Source: a virus
Length of the DNA stretch: 30,994 nucleotides
Direction: 5' to 3' (one strand)
IMG/VR virus record: IMGVR_UViG_3300033151_000085
Coordinates: 1 to 30,994 of that record
The notes below the pieces were generated by a model. It was not told where the DNA came from. It ran no database searches and worked only from the letters and a program-made list of their open reading frames with translations. Positions within the stretch are counted from its first letter, which is position 1. Every line of letters begins with the position of its first letter. Shown here in pieces: positions 1 through 6,244 of this stretch. Made by a program: the position numbers and the translations under genes.

Positions 1-56
1 CAGGTCGCCGCACAGCGCATTCTTTGACGCTTCTGGTGTAGGAACAGCCGACGTGA

Positions 57-89
57 AATCGCCCACCGGGCCTGGCCTGGTGGGCGATT
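57..89. other. Perfect 11-bp hairpin upstream of the first gene
   Basis: Arms 57-67 (AATCGCCCACC) and 79-89 (GGTGGGCGATT) are exact reverse complements with an 11-base loop. There is no T-run after it, so it is not a classic intrinsic terminator. It lies about 75 bases before the first start codon, so it may end an upstream transcript or act in the 5' leader of the operon. The rest of 1-164 shows no gene or convincing promoter. Confidence 0.5.
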
Positions 90-164
90 CGTGTGAACGC
101 CTGAAATACGGCGCCGGTTGTGCCAGGCTGGTGCGCCGTACCTGCCCGCTACGAAAGGACGCCG

Positions 165-467
165 ATGCCCACCCTGCCCCCCGCTGTACTGAACGACAGC
201 GACCTACTTGACTGGTGCACCGACCCCGGCAATGGCCCCGCAGAGCAACGCTACGGCGTCTACCTGGCCCGCTTCGGCCAGGCCCCCCCACCTACGCTCA
301 ACCCCGTTCACCGGCGCCTACGGAACGCCCTGCGGGCTGCCACCGTCGAGGACCTCGAGCCTTTCTTGAAACCTGGCGACCCCGACGCGCCGCTGCGCGA
401 CCGGCAACTCACCGGCGAAGCGACCCGGCAGATGTTCGACCTGTGGGAGAACGGGGTGATGGCGTGA
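165..467 (+). CDS. Hypothetical protein, first gene of the operon (100 aa)
   Basis: I do not recognise this protein. The ATG at 165 is chosen over an upstream in-frame GTG at 120 because GAAAGGAC lies just before it at Shine-Dalgarno distance and no such site precedes 120. It is acidic in its first third (NDSDLLDWC) and has a basic helix in the middle (HRRLRNALRAA). No signal peptide, membrane segment or metal motif is visible. Its stop overlaps the GTG start of the helicase-like gene by four bases, so the two are very likely translationally coupled. That suggests, by inference only, an accessory role to the downstream replication ATPase. Confidence 0.7.
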   Translation: MPTLPPAVLNDSDLLDWCTDPGNGPAEQRYGVYLARFGQAPPPTLNPVHRRLRNALRAATVEDLEPFLKPGDPDAPLRDRQLTGEATRQMFDLWENGVMA

Positions 468-1744
468 CGGTGTGGGACAGTCGTCTGGCCGTCGCCGGGC
501 TGTCCATCGAATACGAGGCGCGGCACCTGCGGGTGGAGGCCCGGTGGCCGACCAGGGCATCCCGCAACGCCATCGACACCATTCTGCATATCACCAGCGT
601 CGCGGCCGAGGGCGAACCGGTGGTGGTGGTGCCGCCCACCAGAATCAACCTCTTGTCGGCCAGCGCCCGCGACGGTCTGCTGCGGGGTAGCGGCAGGGGC
701 GACGACCGGGACGTGCTTCGCAAGCTGGTAGACGCCATCGTTACCGACCTGTGGAACGTGTACCGGGAGCAGCGCCCCACCACCCGACCCGACCCCGAGA
801 AGGCGTCATCGAAAGTGGACTGGCTCTTGTACCCGATATGGCCCGCCGTGGGCAGCACCGGCATCGCCGCAGCGCCGGGCAGCTTCAAGTCGTGGACGGG
901 CCAGGCCATCGCCCTGTCGATGGCCACCGGGCAGGAAGTGTTGAAGGGGAATACCAGGCCACCGGCAGAGCCAGAAGAAGTGCTCTACCTGGACTGGGAG
1001 GGCGACCATTCGACGTTCGCCGCCCGGCTGCGCGCCCTGTGCTTCGGCGCCGGTATCGAACTCAGGCCGTGGCTGCCCTATCGGGAGATGCGGACGCCGC
1101 TGGTGGACGCCGCCGCCGACCTTGCCGACGAGATTGCCGAACGGGGGTACCGGGGCGTCGTGGTGGATTCGCTGTCGGCTGGCATCGGCGGCACCCTCAT
1201 AGACGACGAACGGGCCAACCTGTTCTGGGACGCTATTCGGGTGCTGGGGGTGCCAGCCTTCGTCATTGCCCACAAGAGCGCGCAGGCGGGCCGGGAGCGC
1301 AACGCCCGCTTCTTCGGGTCGGTGATGCATGAGGCTCGGGTGCGGGTGGCGTGGAACGTCGAACGGGCCGACGACGACGATACGGTGCGGTGGGACTGCT
1401 TCAAGGACAACGCCACCGGGCGCGCCGGGAAGCGCCTGGCGTGGACGTGGGATGCGCACAACGGCACCGACGAGGATCCCGACGCCCTCATGGCGATGGC
1501 GGCGAATGGCGTGAACCCGAACAACGTCAACCTAGAGCCTCGCCCCGAGGGTGGGCCGCAGGGGCCGTCGCCGCAGCAGATGCGCATACTCGACGCCATC
1601 AAGAGGGTGGGGCCGTCGATGCCCGGCGAGCTTGCGAACGTGTCGGGTGTGCCCCCTGCCAGCGTGCGCGCGCAGCTGGCGAAACTAGCCGACCGGGGCC
1701 TGGTGGAACGGGCCGTAGATGGCCGTTACGGGCCGCCACAATGA
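464..1744 (+). CDS. RecA-fold replicative helicase-like ATPase (RepA/AAA_25 type) with C-terminal winged helix
   Basis: A 426-residue P-loop protein. The Walker A region is IAAAPGSFKSW at residues 134-144, a slightly degenerate GxxxxGKS (Phe where Gly is usual) as is common in RepA-like phage and plasmid helicases. An acidic strand LYLDWEGD lies at about 174-181 and the Walker B-like GVVVDSLSAG at 231-240. A polar strand (FVIAHKSAQAGRERNARFFGS) follows, like the sensor and DNA-loop region of this family. The last 60 residues resemble a winged helix (LAKLADRGLVERAVDGRYG). The GTG at 464 is preferred because it gives a GTGA overlap with the previous stop; upstream in-frame ATG 215 would overlap the previous gene almost completely. 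The likely role is DNA unwinding in phage replication. Primase activity is not evident. Confidence 0.8.
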   Translation: MTVWDSRLAVAGLSIEYEARHLRVEARWPTRASRNAIDTILHITSVAAEGEPVVVVPPTRINLLSASARDGLLRGSGRGDDRDVLRKLVDAIVTDLWNVYREQRPTTRPDPEKASSKVDWLLYPIWPAVGSTGIAAAPGSFKSWTGQAIALSMATGQEVLKGNTRPPAEPEEVLYLDWEGDHSTFAARLRALCFGAGIELRPWLPYREMRTPLVDAAADLADEIAERGYRGVVVDSLSAGIGGTLIDDERANLFWDAIRVLGVPAFVIAHKSAQAGRERNARFFGSVMHEARVRVAWNVERADDDDTVRWDCFKDNATGRAGKRLAWTWDAHNGTDEDPDALMAMAANGVNPNNVNLEPRPEGGPQGPSPQQMRILDAIKRVGPSMPGELANVSGVPPASVRAQLAKLADRGLVERAVDGRYGPPQ

Positions 1745-1883
1745 ACACCGCAACGCGGCGCCGTTACGTTACGCCAGAAACCCTTACAGGACAAGGCGTA
1801 ACGCCCCGTTACACCCTTTCGTTACGCCCCGCGTTACGGGAGGGGGGCACACACCCCCCTAAAGGGGTGTGCCCCACCGTTAC
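1725..1883. repeat. Cluster of GTTAC(G) repeats, candidate iterons
   Basis: GTTAC occurs on the top strand at 1725, 1763, 1768, 1808, 1821, 1833 and 1879, and inverted (GTAAC) at 1798. Most copies read CGTTACG or CGTTACGCC. Eight copies in about 160 bases is far above expectation for a 5-mer. The cluster directly follows the helicase-like gene, the usual position of an iteron-type origin in small replicons. It also overlaps a small reading frame in which the repeats encode Val-Thr or Arg-Tyr pairs, so it could instead be a low-complexity coding repeat. Confidence 0.6.
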
Positions 1884-1956
1884 GGGGAAACACCTAAGAT
1901 GCACCCTGCCACCAGCCACTAGGAGCGCGATGCCCCACCTGCCAGGCACACGATGA
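1741..1956 (+). CDS. Possible small protein in the GTTAC-repeat region (71 aa)
   Basis: An open frame of 72 codons fills the gap between the helicase-like gene and the ParB-like gene. Its ATG overlaps the upstream stop as ATGA (1741-1744) and its own stop overlaps the next start as ATGA (1953-1956), exactly like the other junctions in this operon; that double coincidence is the main reason to list it. The product is Arg/Pro/Thr-rich with repeated VTP and RYVT motifs and no recognisable domain. An internal ATG at 1930 with a much better ribosome site would give only eight residues. It may be translated mainly to couple its neighbours, or the region may be a non-coding origin. Confidence 0.42.
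   Translation: MNTATRRRYVTPETLTGQGVTPRYTLSLRPALREGGTHPPKGVCPTVTGKHLRCTLPPATRSAMPHLPGTR
1844..1875. other. GC-rich hairpin next to the GTTAC repeats
   Basis: GGGGCACA (1844-1851) pairs with TGTGCCCC (1868-1875), and inside it CCCC (1856-1859) pairs with GGGG (1864-1867) around a TAAA loop, leaving a 4-base bulge (1852-1855) on the left arm. No T-run follows. Together with the flanking GTTAC repeats it could be part of an origin; an attenuator is the alternative. Confidence 0.5.
1920..1932 (+). promoter_or_regulatory. Strong ribosome binding site driving an 8-codon leader coupled to the ParB-like gene
   Basis: TAGGAG at 1920-1925, a 4-base spacer and ATG at 1930 give the only good ribosome site before the ParB-like gene. 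The ATG opens an eight-residue frame (MPHLPGTR) whose stop overlaps the ParB-like start as ATGA at 1953. The ParB-like ATG has no site of its own and an in-frame stop lies at 1920-1922, so its translation probably depends on re-initiation after this short frame. Confidence 0.5.
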
Positions 1957-2546
1957 AACGCCAAGACAACCTCGAACTTGTCTACGTCCCCATCGACGCC
2001 GTACAGCCCCACCCCCGAAACGTGCGCGTGCACACCAGCGCCGCGCAGGTTGCCGAGTCGCTCGACGTGCACGGGCAGTACGCCCCCATCGTCGTCCAGC
2101 GCACAACGGGGCACGTCCTGGCCGGGAATGGCCTGTGGGCGCAGCTACAGGCCGCAGGTGACGAACAGGTGGGGGTGGTGTACGTAGACGTTGACGACGA
2201 CCAGGCCCTGCGCATCCTCCTGGTGGACAACGAAACGTCGGACCGGGCCGGGTACGACGAAGCAGAGCTTGCGAAGCTACTTGACGAGATGGGCACCCTG
2301 CAGGGCACCGGCTGGACCGTCGCTCACGCCGACGACTTGCAGGCCCTGTTCGCTGCGCCGCTCACCGCCGACGACCTGGCCGACAAGTACGGTGCCGACC
2401 CCGACCCCGCCGCCTTCTGGCCGGTGGCCCGCATCACCCTCCCACCCGACCTGTACGAGCCGTGGATTACCTTCGTCGCCGCCGAGCACGAAGGCGTGAA
2501 TCACGATGCGCTACGGGCGCTCATGGAGGCTGGGGGCCTCTTGTGA
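1953..2546 (+). CDS. ParB/sulfiredoxin-fold protein next to the DNA transglycosylase
   Basis: A 197-residue protein. Residues 8-60 match the ParB N-terminal (ParB/Srx) fold: VPIDAVQPHPRNVRVH, then an alpha segment, HGQYAPIVVQ, and TGHVLAGNGLW, in which LAGNG takes the place of the GERR-type nucleotide-binding box. A second short ParB-like strand (VVYVDVDDDQALRILLVDNETSD) follows. There is no helix-turn-helix DNA-binding domain, so it is not a partition protein. Phage proteins of this type are usually called ParB-like nucleases or ATPases. It overlaps the DpdA-like gene by GTGA. In bacterial dpd islands, DpdB carries a ParB/Srx domain and is reported to work with DpdA, so a role in 7-deazaguanine insertion is an attractive inference. 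Confidence 0.75.
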   Translation: MKRQDNLELVYVPIDAVQPHPRNVRVHTSAAQVAESLDVHGQYAPIVVQRTTGHVLAGNGLWAQLQAAGDEQVGVVYVDVDDDQALRILLVDNETSDRAGYDEAELAKLLDEMGTLQGTGWTVAHADDLQALFAAPLTADDLADKYGADPDPAAFWPVARITLPPDLYEPWITFVAAEHEGVNHDALRALMEAGGLL

Positions 2547-3373
2547 ACGTGCTTCTGTCTTACGGCATCTGGGCGGGGAAGCCGCTGGCCGAAACGATGG
2601 CCGAACTGTTCGGAGACGACCGCACCACCTGGCCGACGCTCATGGTCGATTCGGGTGCGGTGCAGGCCCGCAACCTCGGCACCGAAATCACCCCCTCCGA
2701 CTACGCCGACTGGCTCACCGCCGACGCCGACGCCTGGCAGTACGCCATCAACCTCGACGTCATATTTGACCCCGTGGCGTCCGAGCAGAACCACGACGAG
2801 CTTGCGAAGCTCGGCGTCGAAACGCTGCCGGTATTTCACGGCGGCGAACCCTGGTCGTACCTGCAGGAGATGGCCGACCGATACGACTACCTGGCCCTCG
2901 GCGGGATGGTGCACGCCGGGTCCAAGTCGGGTACCGAACCGTGGATTGCCCGGTGCTTCCAACTGACGGCGGGCCGGGCGGTGCTGCACGGTCTTGGCAT
3001 GACCCGAGTCGGCCTGCTTCTGGCGGCGCCGTGGCGTTCGGTGGATTCCAGTAGCTGGGGCAGCGGGCACCGTTACGGGGTGCTGACTGTCTGGACAGGG
3101 CGGGAGCTATTGCGGGCCAAGAAAGACCAGCCACGTCGCTACCCCGAGGCTGTGCGCCTGGTGCGAGACGCCGGGTTCGACCCGAACGAGCTTGGCGATT
3201 ACAAGTACGTCGCAATGGTCAACGCCTACGCCTGGCTCGCATTTGAGCAGGCGGTGCAACGGCACCGGCCCGACTTCAAGATGTACCTGGTGGACGGCGC
3301 CCCGTTCGCCATGAAGGCCGTGGCCGAGGCGTCGAAAATTCTGGCCGGCAGAGGAAAGGACGAGACAAGATGA
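2543..3373 (+). CDS. dpdA: DpdA-like DNA-guanine transglycosylase (TGT fold)
   Basis: A 276-residue TIM-barrel-type enzyme expected to exchange guanine in DNA for a 7-deazaguanine. MVDSGAVQ at 34-41 corresponds to the DSGGFQ substrate-binding loop of tRNA-guanine transglycosylases, with Asp36. LALGGMV (117-123) corresponds to the YALGGLAVG loop. PWRSVDSSSW (163-172) carries Asp168 at the place of the catalytic nucleophile and has the VDSxSW form typical of DpdA rather than Tgt. The zinc-binding Cys3-His cluster of tRNA enzymes is absent, which also points to DpdA. The GTG at 2543 gives a GTGA overlap with the ParB-like gene; an upstream in-frame ATG at 2462 would overlap that gene and is rejected. 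QueC follows with an ATGA overlap. Confidence 0.85.
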   Translation: MNVLLSYGIWAGKPLAETMAELFGDDRTTWPTLMVDSGAVQARNLGTEITPSDYADWLTADADAWQYAINLDVIFDPVASEQNHDELAKLGVETLPVFHGGEPWSYLQEMADRYDYLALGGMVHAGSKSGTEPWIARCFQLTAGRAVLHGLGMTRVGLLLAAPWRSVDSSSWGSGHRYGVLTVWTGRELLRAKKDQPRRYPEAVRLVRDAGFDPNELGDYKYVAMVNAYAWLAFEQAVQRHRPDFKMYLVDGAPFAMKAVAEASKILAGRGKDETR

Positions 3374-4206
3374 GCACACTATTGGACCGCTATATCGACG
3401 TTGCGGAGGGCCGAGATACCGAGTCGTTCCTGGCCCGCGAGGTGGCCGATATCACCGAAGTGCAGGGGTACGAGGCGGCGCAGGATGGGACGTTTCGGGT
3501 GCTGGTGCCCTGGTCGGGTGGCATGGACTCGACGACGCTGGCGTGGATGGGATACGACGCCGGGCTGCCGGTGGTGCCCGTCTACGTGGACACCGGCGCC
3601 GCCTACTCGGATATCGAACGGTACCTGGCCGTGGACCTGCTTGAAGCACCGCCCGCCGTCATCGAACTCCCCACCGACTATGTGAAGCACGGCGTCATCG
3701 ACCTGGCCCGCAACGGCGTCATCATGGCCGCCATCGCAGAGTGGGCCGCCCGACAGGGATGGTGGGGCCATATCTGGTTCGGCAACGGCGGCGACCCGGG
3801 CGAGACGACGTGGCGGGGTGGCGACAAGTCGTTCTGGTTCGTGCACCGCATGAACGTCGACCTGGCCGAAGTCGGCCTGGACTTCACCGTGCAGTCGCCG
3901 CTCATAGGGCTGACGAAAGGCGACCAGGTGGCGCTGTGGCAGCGGGCCGATATGGACGCCGAGTACCGCAAGACGCTGTCGTGCACGTCGCCCGTGGGAG
4001 GCCGTCACTGCCGCAGGTGCACCAGCTGCGCGATGCGGTGGCTGGCGTGGAAGGAGAACAGGACCGACCTGTGGCCCGACACCGACATGCTGGCGCCGCT
4101 GCGGTACCTGGTCGAGAAGCGCGAGAAACAGAATCTGATGAAGGGTCGCCTGGCCGAGAACCAGCGCAACCTCATCAACCGATACGCGAAGGAGAGACGA
4201 ACATGA
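3370..4206 (+). CDS. queC: QueC-like 7-cyano-7-deazaguanine (preQ0) synthase
   Basis: A 278-residue ATP-dependent PP-loop enzyme that converts 7-carboxy-7-deazaguanine and ammonia to preQ0 through an amide intermediate. The PP-loop is SGGMDST at 49-55. The C-terminal zinc site is Cys205, Cys214, Cys217 and Cys220, a C-X8-C-X2-C-X2-C arrangement diagnostic of QueC as opposed to PAPS reductase or other PP-loop proteins. It is longer than typical bacterial QueC (about 220-230 residues): an N-terminal extension of about 40 residues and a basic C-terminal tail (LAENQRNLINRYAKERRT). No glutamine amidotransferase (Gat) domain is fused, so nothing here points to archaeosine formation. Some QueC reactions stop at the amide, so an amido-deazaguanine product cannot be excluded. 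Confidence 0.85.
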   Translation: MSTLLDRYIDVAEGRDTESFLAREVADITEVQGYEAAQDGTFRVLVPWSGGMDSTTLAWMGYDAGLPVVPVYVDTGAAYSDIERYLAVDLLEAPPAVIELPTDYVKHGVIDLARNGVIMAAIAEWAARQGWWGHIWFGNGGDPGETTWRGGDKSFWFVHRMNVDLAEVGLDFTVQSPLIGLTKGDQVALWQRADMDAEYRKTLSCTSPVGGRHCRRCTSCAMRWLAWKENRTDLWPDTDMLAPLRYLVEKREKQNLMKGRLAENQRNLINRYAKERRT

Positions 4207-4421
4207 CCGAACCGGAAGAACTGACAGGAATGCCCGAGCCGCTGGTGCGGCAGGTAGACATGCTCACAGGCACCCTTAACGACGTTTTCACAAAGGAGGA
4301 CGAGTTGCCGAACATCGGAGACACGTTCAAGCTGGGCGGGCACCTATTCACCTGCCGCTCGATTACCGAGAAGGCCAAGGACGACAACCCCGTATTCACC
4401 TGCACCTGGCAGCTGTCGTGA
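4203..4421 (+). CDS. Hypothetical 72-aa protein between queC and queD
   Basis: I do not recognise this protein. The ATG at 4203 overlaps the queC stop (ATGA), and its own stop overlaps the queD GTG start (GTGA). The N-terminal 40 residues are acidic and probably helical (PEPLVRQVDMLTGTLNDVF). The C-terminal half looks like a small beta fold (LPNIGDTFKLGGHLFTCRS, NPVFTCTWQLS) with two cysteines. Position inside the preQ0 cluster suggests co-expression but not necessarily a role in the pathway. It could be a small accessory or anti-host protein. Confidence 0.7.
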   Translation: MTEPEELTGMPEPLVRQVDMLTGTLNDVFTKEDELPNIGDTFKLGGHLFTCRSITEKAKDDNPVFTCTWQLS

Positions 4422-4843
4422 CGTACGTAATCGCAAAGACGTTCCGGTTCTCTGCGGCGCACCACCTGCCGCAGCTGCCGCACGGGCACCCCTGCCGCAA
4501 CGTCCATGGACACAACTTCACGGTGACGGCGGTGCTCACCTGCAGCGAGCCGGACAGCAACGGGTTCGTACTCGACTACGGCGACCTGGCCAAATTCCGC
4601 AAGTGGATTGACACCAACCTCGACCACGGAAAGCTCGACCTCAACGACTACTTCGAGAAGCAGGGGTGGGGCCTGCCGACCGCCGAGAACCTGGCGCAGC
4701 GGCTGTGGCAGATAGCGTACGAAATCTTGGAAGGCGTCACCCCGAACGGCGGGTCGCTGCTCCATACGATGGTGGTGCAGGAGACGCCGGGCACGATGGC
4801 CGCCTACAGCCCCCATCCGGCGCCGCTGGTGTGGACCGCGTGA
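4418..4843 (+). CDS. queD: QueD, 6-carboxy-tetrahydropterin synthase
   Basis: A 141-residue member of the PTPS/QueD family, about the family's usual length. It converts dihydroneopterin triphosphate to 6-carboxy-5,6,7,8-tetrahydropterin. Zinc ligands are visible: His15/His16 in FSAAHHL, and His30 and His32 in CRNVHGHNF. Cys26 sits at the catalytic thiol position, four residues before the HGH. LDYGDLAK (52-59), LDHGKLDLN (68-76, with Asp69-His70 of the catalytic relay), PTAENLA (87-93) and the substrate-anchoring Glu122 in VQETPGT complete the signature. The GTG start at 4418 is set by the GTGA overlap. All key residues are present, so it should be active. Confidence 0.92.
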   Translation: MTYVIAKTFRFSAAHHLPQLPHGHPCRNVHGHNFTVTAVLTCSEPDSNGFVLDYGDLAKFRKWIDTNLDHGKLDLNDYFEKQGWGLPTAENLAQRLWQIAYEILEGVTPNGGSLLHTMVVQETPGTMAAYSPHPAPLVWTA

Positions 4844-4977
4844 GCGCCTGGGACTGGTTCAAGCTGGCGTGGCTGGTCGTAGTGATATTGGGGACGATTG
4901 GGCTGGTGCCCTACATCTGGAAGGCGATGACGTTCCTCGACGACTACGACCGGCAGCGAAAGGCGGGCCGACGATGA
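4840..4977 (+). CDS. Small single-pass membrane protein (45 aa)
   Basis: Begins at a GTG that overlaps the queD stop (GTGA) and ends by overlapping the queE start (ATGA). Residues 8-26 (KLAWLVVVILGTIGLVPYI) form one strong transmembrane segment after a short N-terminus. The charged tail (DDYDRQRKAGRR) is likely cytoplasmic. No family is recognised. Placement inside a biosynthetic operon is odd, and the four-base overlaps on both sides argue that it is really translated. It could be a membrane-acting host-takeover or superinfection peptide, or only a coupling frame. Confidence 0.65.
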   Translation: MSAWDWFKLAWLVVVILGTIGLVPYIWKAMTFLDDYDRQRKAGRR

Positions 4978-5693
4978 CGGGCAGGTTGTTCACCAACGAG
5001 GTCTACGGCCCGGTGCTGCAGGGCGAAGGCCCCGACGCCGGGCGCCCGTTCGTGTTCCTGCGCCTGGCAGGTTGCAACCTCGACTGCTCTTGGTGCGACA
5101 CGCCTTACGCCTGGGACTGGAAGCGTTACGACCGCACAGCCGAACGGCACAAAGAGCCGATAGAGCTGGTGGCCGAAGCGGTGCAGATACTGCAAGCCAA
5201 GTCGCCCGGCGCTGGCCTGGTCGTCACAGGTGGCGAGCCGCTATTGCAAGACGAGGGGCTGGCCATTCTGCTCGGATACCTCGACCCGAAGCGGGCGGTG
5301 GCTGTGGAGACGAACGGCACCTACGCCCCGTCTCGAGAGTTGCAGCAGATGGTCGATTCGTGGGTGGTGTCTCCGAAGCTGATGAACGCCGGGGTGGCCG
5401 ACAAGCGGCGCATCAAGCTCGACGTGTTGGGCACCTTCGGCGCCATCCGGTATCTGGGGAAGCAGGTGGTGCTCAAGGCGGTGGTGGAGTCGCCCGGCGA
5501 GCTAGACGAAGTGGCTGTGCTGCAGAAGGCCATGGACTTGCGAAATAGCTCGGTGTGGGTCATGCCGCAGGGCACCACCGGGCAGCAGATTATGAGCAGG
5601 GCCCGACGCTTGGAACAGGCGGTATTGGACCGGGGCTGGAACCTGACTCTGCGCCACCAGGTGCTGCTCCACGGCGACAAGAGGGGCGTATGA
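4974..5693 (+). CDS. queE: QueE, radical SAM 7-carboxy-7-deazaguanine synthase
   Basis: A 239-residue radical SAM enzyme that rearranges 6-carboxytetrahydropterin to 7-carboxy-7-deazaguanine. The [4Fe-4S] motif is Cys34, Cys38 and Cys41 in GCNLDCSWCDT, the CX3CX2C form common in QueE. LQGEGPDAGRPFVFLRLAG (15-33) is the usual N-terminal substrate-side segment. VVTGGEPLLQ holds the SAM-binding GGEP motif at about 86-89, and VETNGTY the next conserved loop. The ATG at 4974 is chosen because it overlaps the preceding stop (ATGA) and starts just before the conserved N-terminus; an in-frame upstream ATG at 4869 would run through the membrane-protein gene. Length and motifs are complete. Confidence 0.92.
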   Translation: MTGRLFTNEVYGPVLQGEGPDAGRPFVFLRLAGCNLDCSWCDTPYAWDWKRYDRTAERHKEPIELVAEAVQILQAKSPGAGLVVTGGEPLLQDEGLAILLGYLDPKRAVAVETNGTYAPSRELQQMVDSWVVSPKLMNAGVADKRRIKLDVLGTFGAIRYLGKQVVLKAVVESPGELDEVAVLQKAMDLRNSSVWVMPQGTTGQQIMSRARRLEQAVLDRGWNLTLRHQVLLHGDKRGV

Positions 5694-6244
5694 CACAGGT
5701 AGACCAGAACCAGATTGTTTTCGCCGTAAGGGCGCTTCTGCGGGCTGTGGGAGAAGACCCAGACAGGGCGGGCCTGGTCGATACCCCGGCGAGGGTGGGC
5801 CGCCTGTGGGCCGAGTTCATCGACTACGACCCCGGCAACCTGGGAACGTCGTTCGACGTGGTGCAGGTAGACCAGATGGTGGCCGTGTCGGGCATTCGTG
5901 TCTGGTCGCTGTGCGAGCACCACCTGCTCCCATTCTGGACCGACCTGACCATCGCCTACATCGCCAACGACCGCATCGTGGGACTGTCGAAGATGGCCAG
6001 GATGGCGCACAAGGCAGCGCACCGCCTGCAGCTACAAGAACGCCTGGTGCACGACGTCGCCAACGAGCTATCTGGCGTGTTGGAGCACGACGACGTTGCG
6101 GTGCTCGGCACGGGCGAACACCTGTGCATGACCATGCGCGGCATCAAGACGCCGGGCCTGTTCCACACCAGCGTCCTACGGGGCGCATTTCGAGACCCCG
6201 CCGTTCGCAACGAACTGCACCAGCACACCGGGAGGCCGACATGA
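5690..6244 (+). CDS. folE: FolE, GTP cyclohydrolase IA
   Basis: A 184-residue type IA GTP cyclohydrolase, the first step of the deazaguanine pathway (GTP to dihydroneopterin triphosphate). Zinc ligands Cys75, His78 and Cys146 are present in SLCEHHLLPF and GEHLCMTMRG; the 71-residue spacing between the two cysteines equals that of the E. coli enzyme. GLSKMARM (98-105) and HTSVLRGAF (159-167) are the other signature segments. The N-terminal helix with DTPARVGRLWAEF is typical. The ATG at 5690 overlaps the queE stop (ATGA). Having its own copy would raise precursor supply during infection independently of host folate regulation. Confidence 0.93.
   Translation: MTQVDQNQIVFAVRALLRAVGEDPDRAGLVDTPARVGRLWAEFIDYDPGNLGTSFDVVQVDQMVAVSGIRVWSLCEHHLLPFWTDLTIAYIANDRIVGLSKMARMAHKAAHRLQLQERLVHDVANELSGVLEHDDVAVLGTGEHLCMTMRGIKTPGLFHTSVLRGAFRDPAVRNELHQHTGRPT

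Noticed and set aside
1-164. A tRNA or small ncRNA at the left end
   Set aside because: The 57-89 hairpin stands alone; no cloverleaf arms, anticodon loop or TTCGA loop could be fitted around it.
1725-1883. GTTACG repeats as a CRISPR array
   Set aside because: Repeats are only 5-8 bases and spacing is irregular, with no unique spacers of constant length.
3370-4206. PAPS reductase or DndC-like identity for the PP-loop protein
   Set aside because: The C-X8-C-X2-C-X2-C zinc site and the queD/queE/folE neighbours fit QueC better, although the SGGMDST and VDTGA segments alone would allow either.
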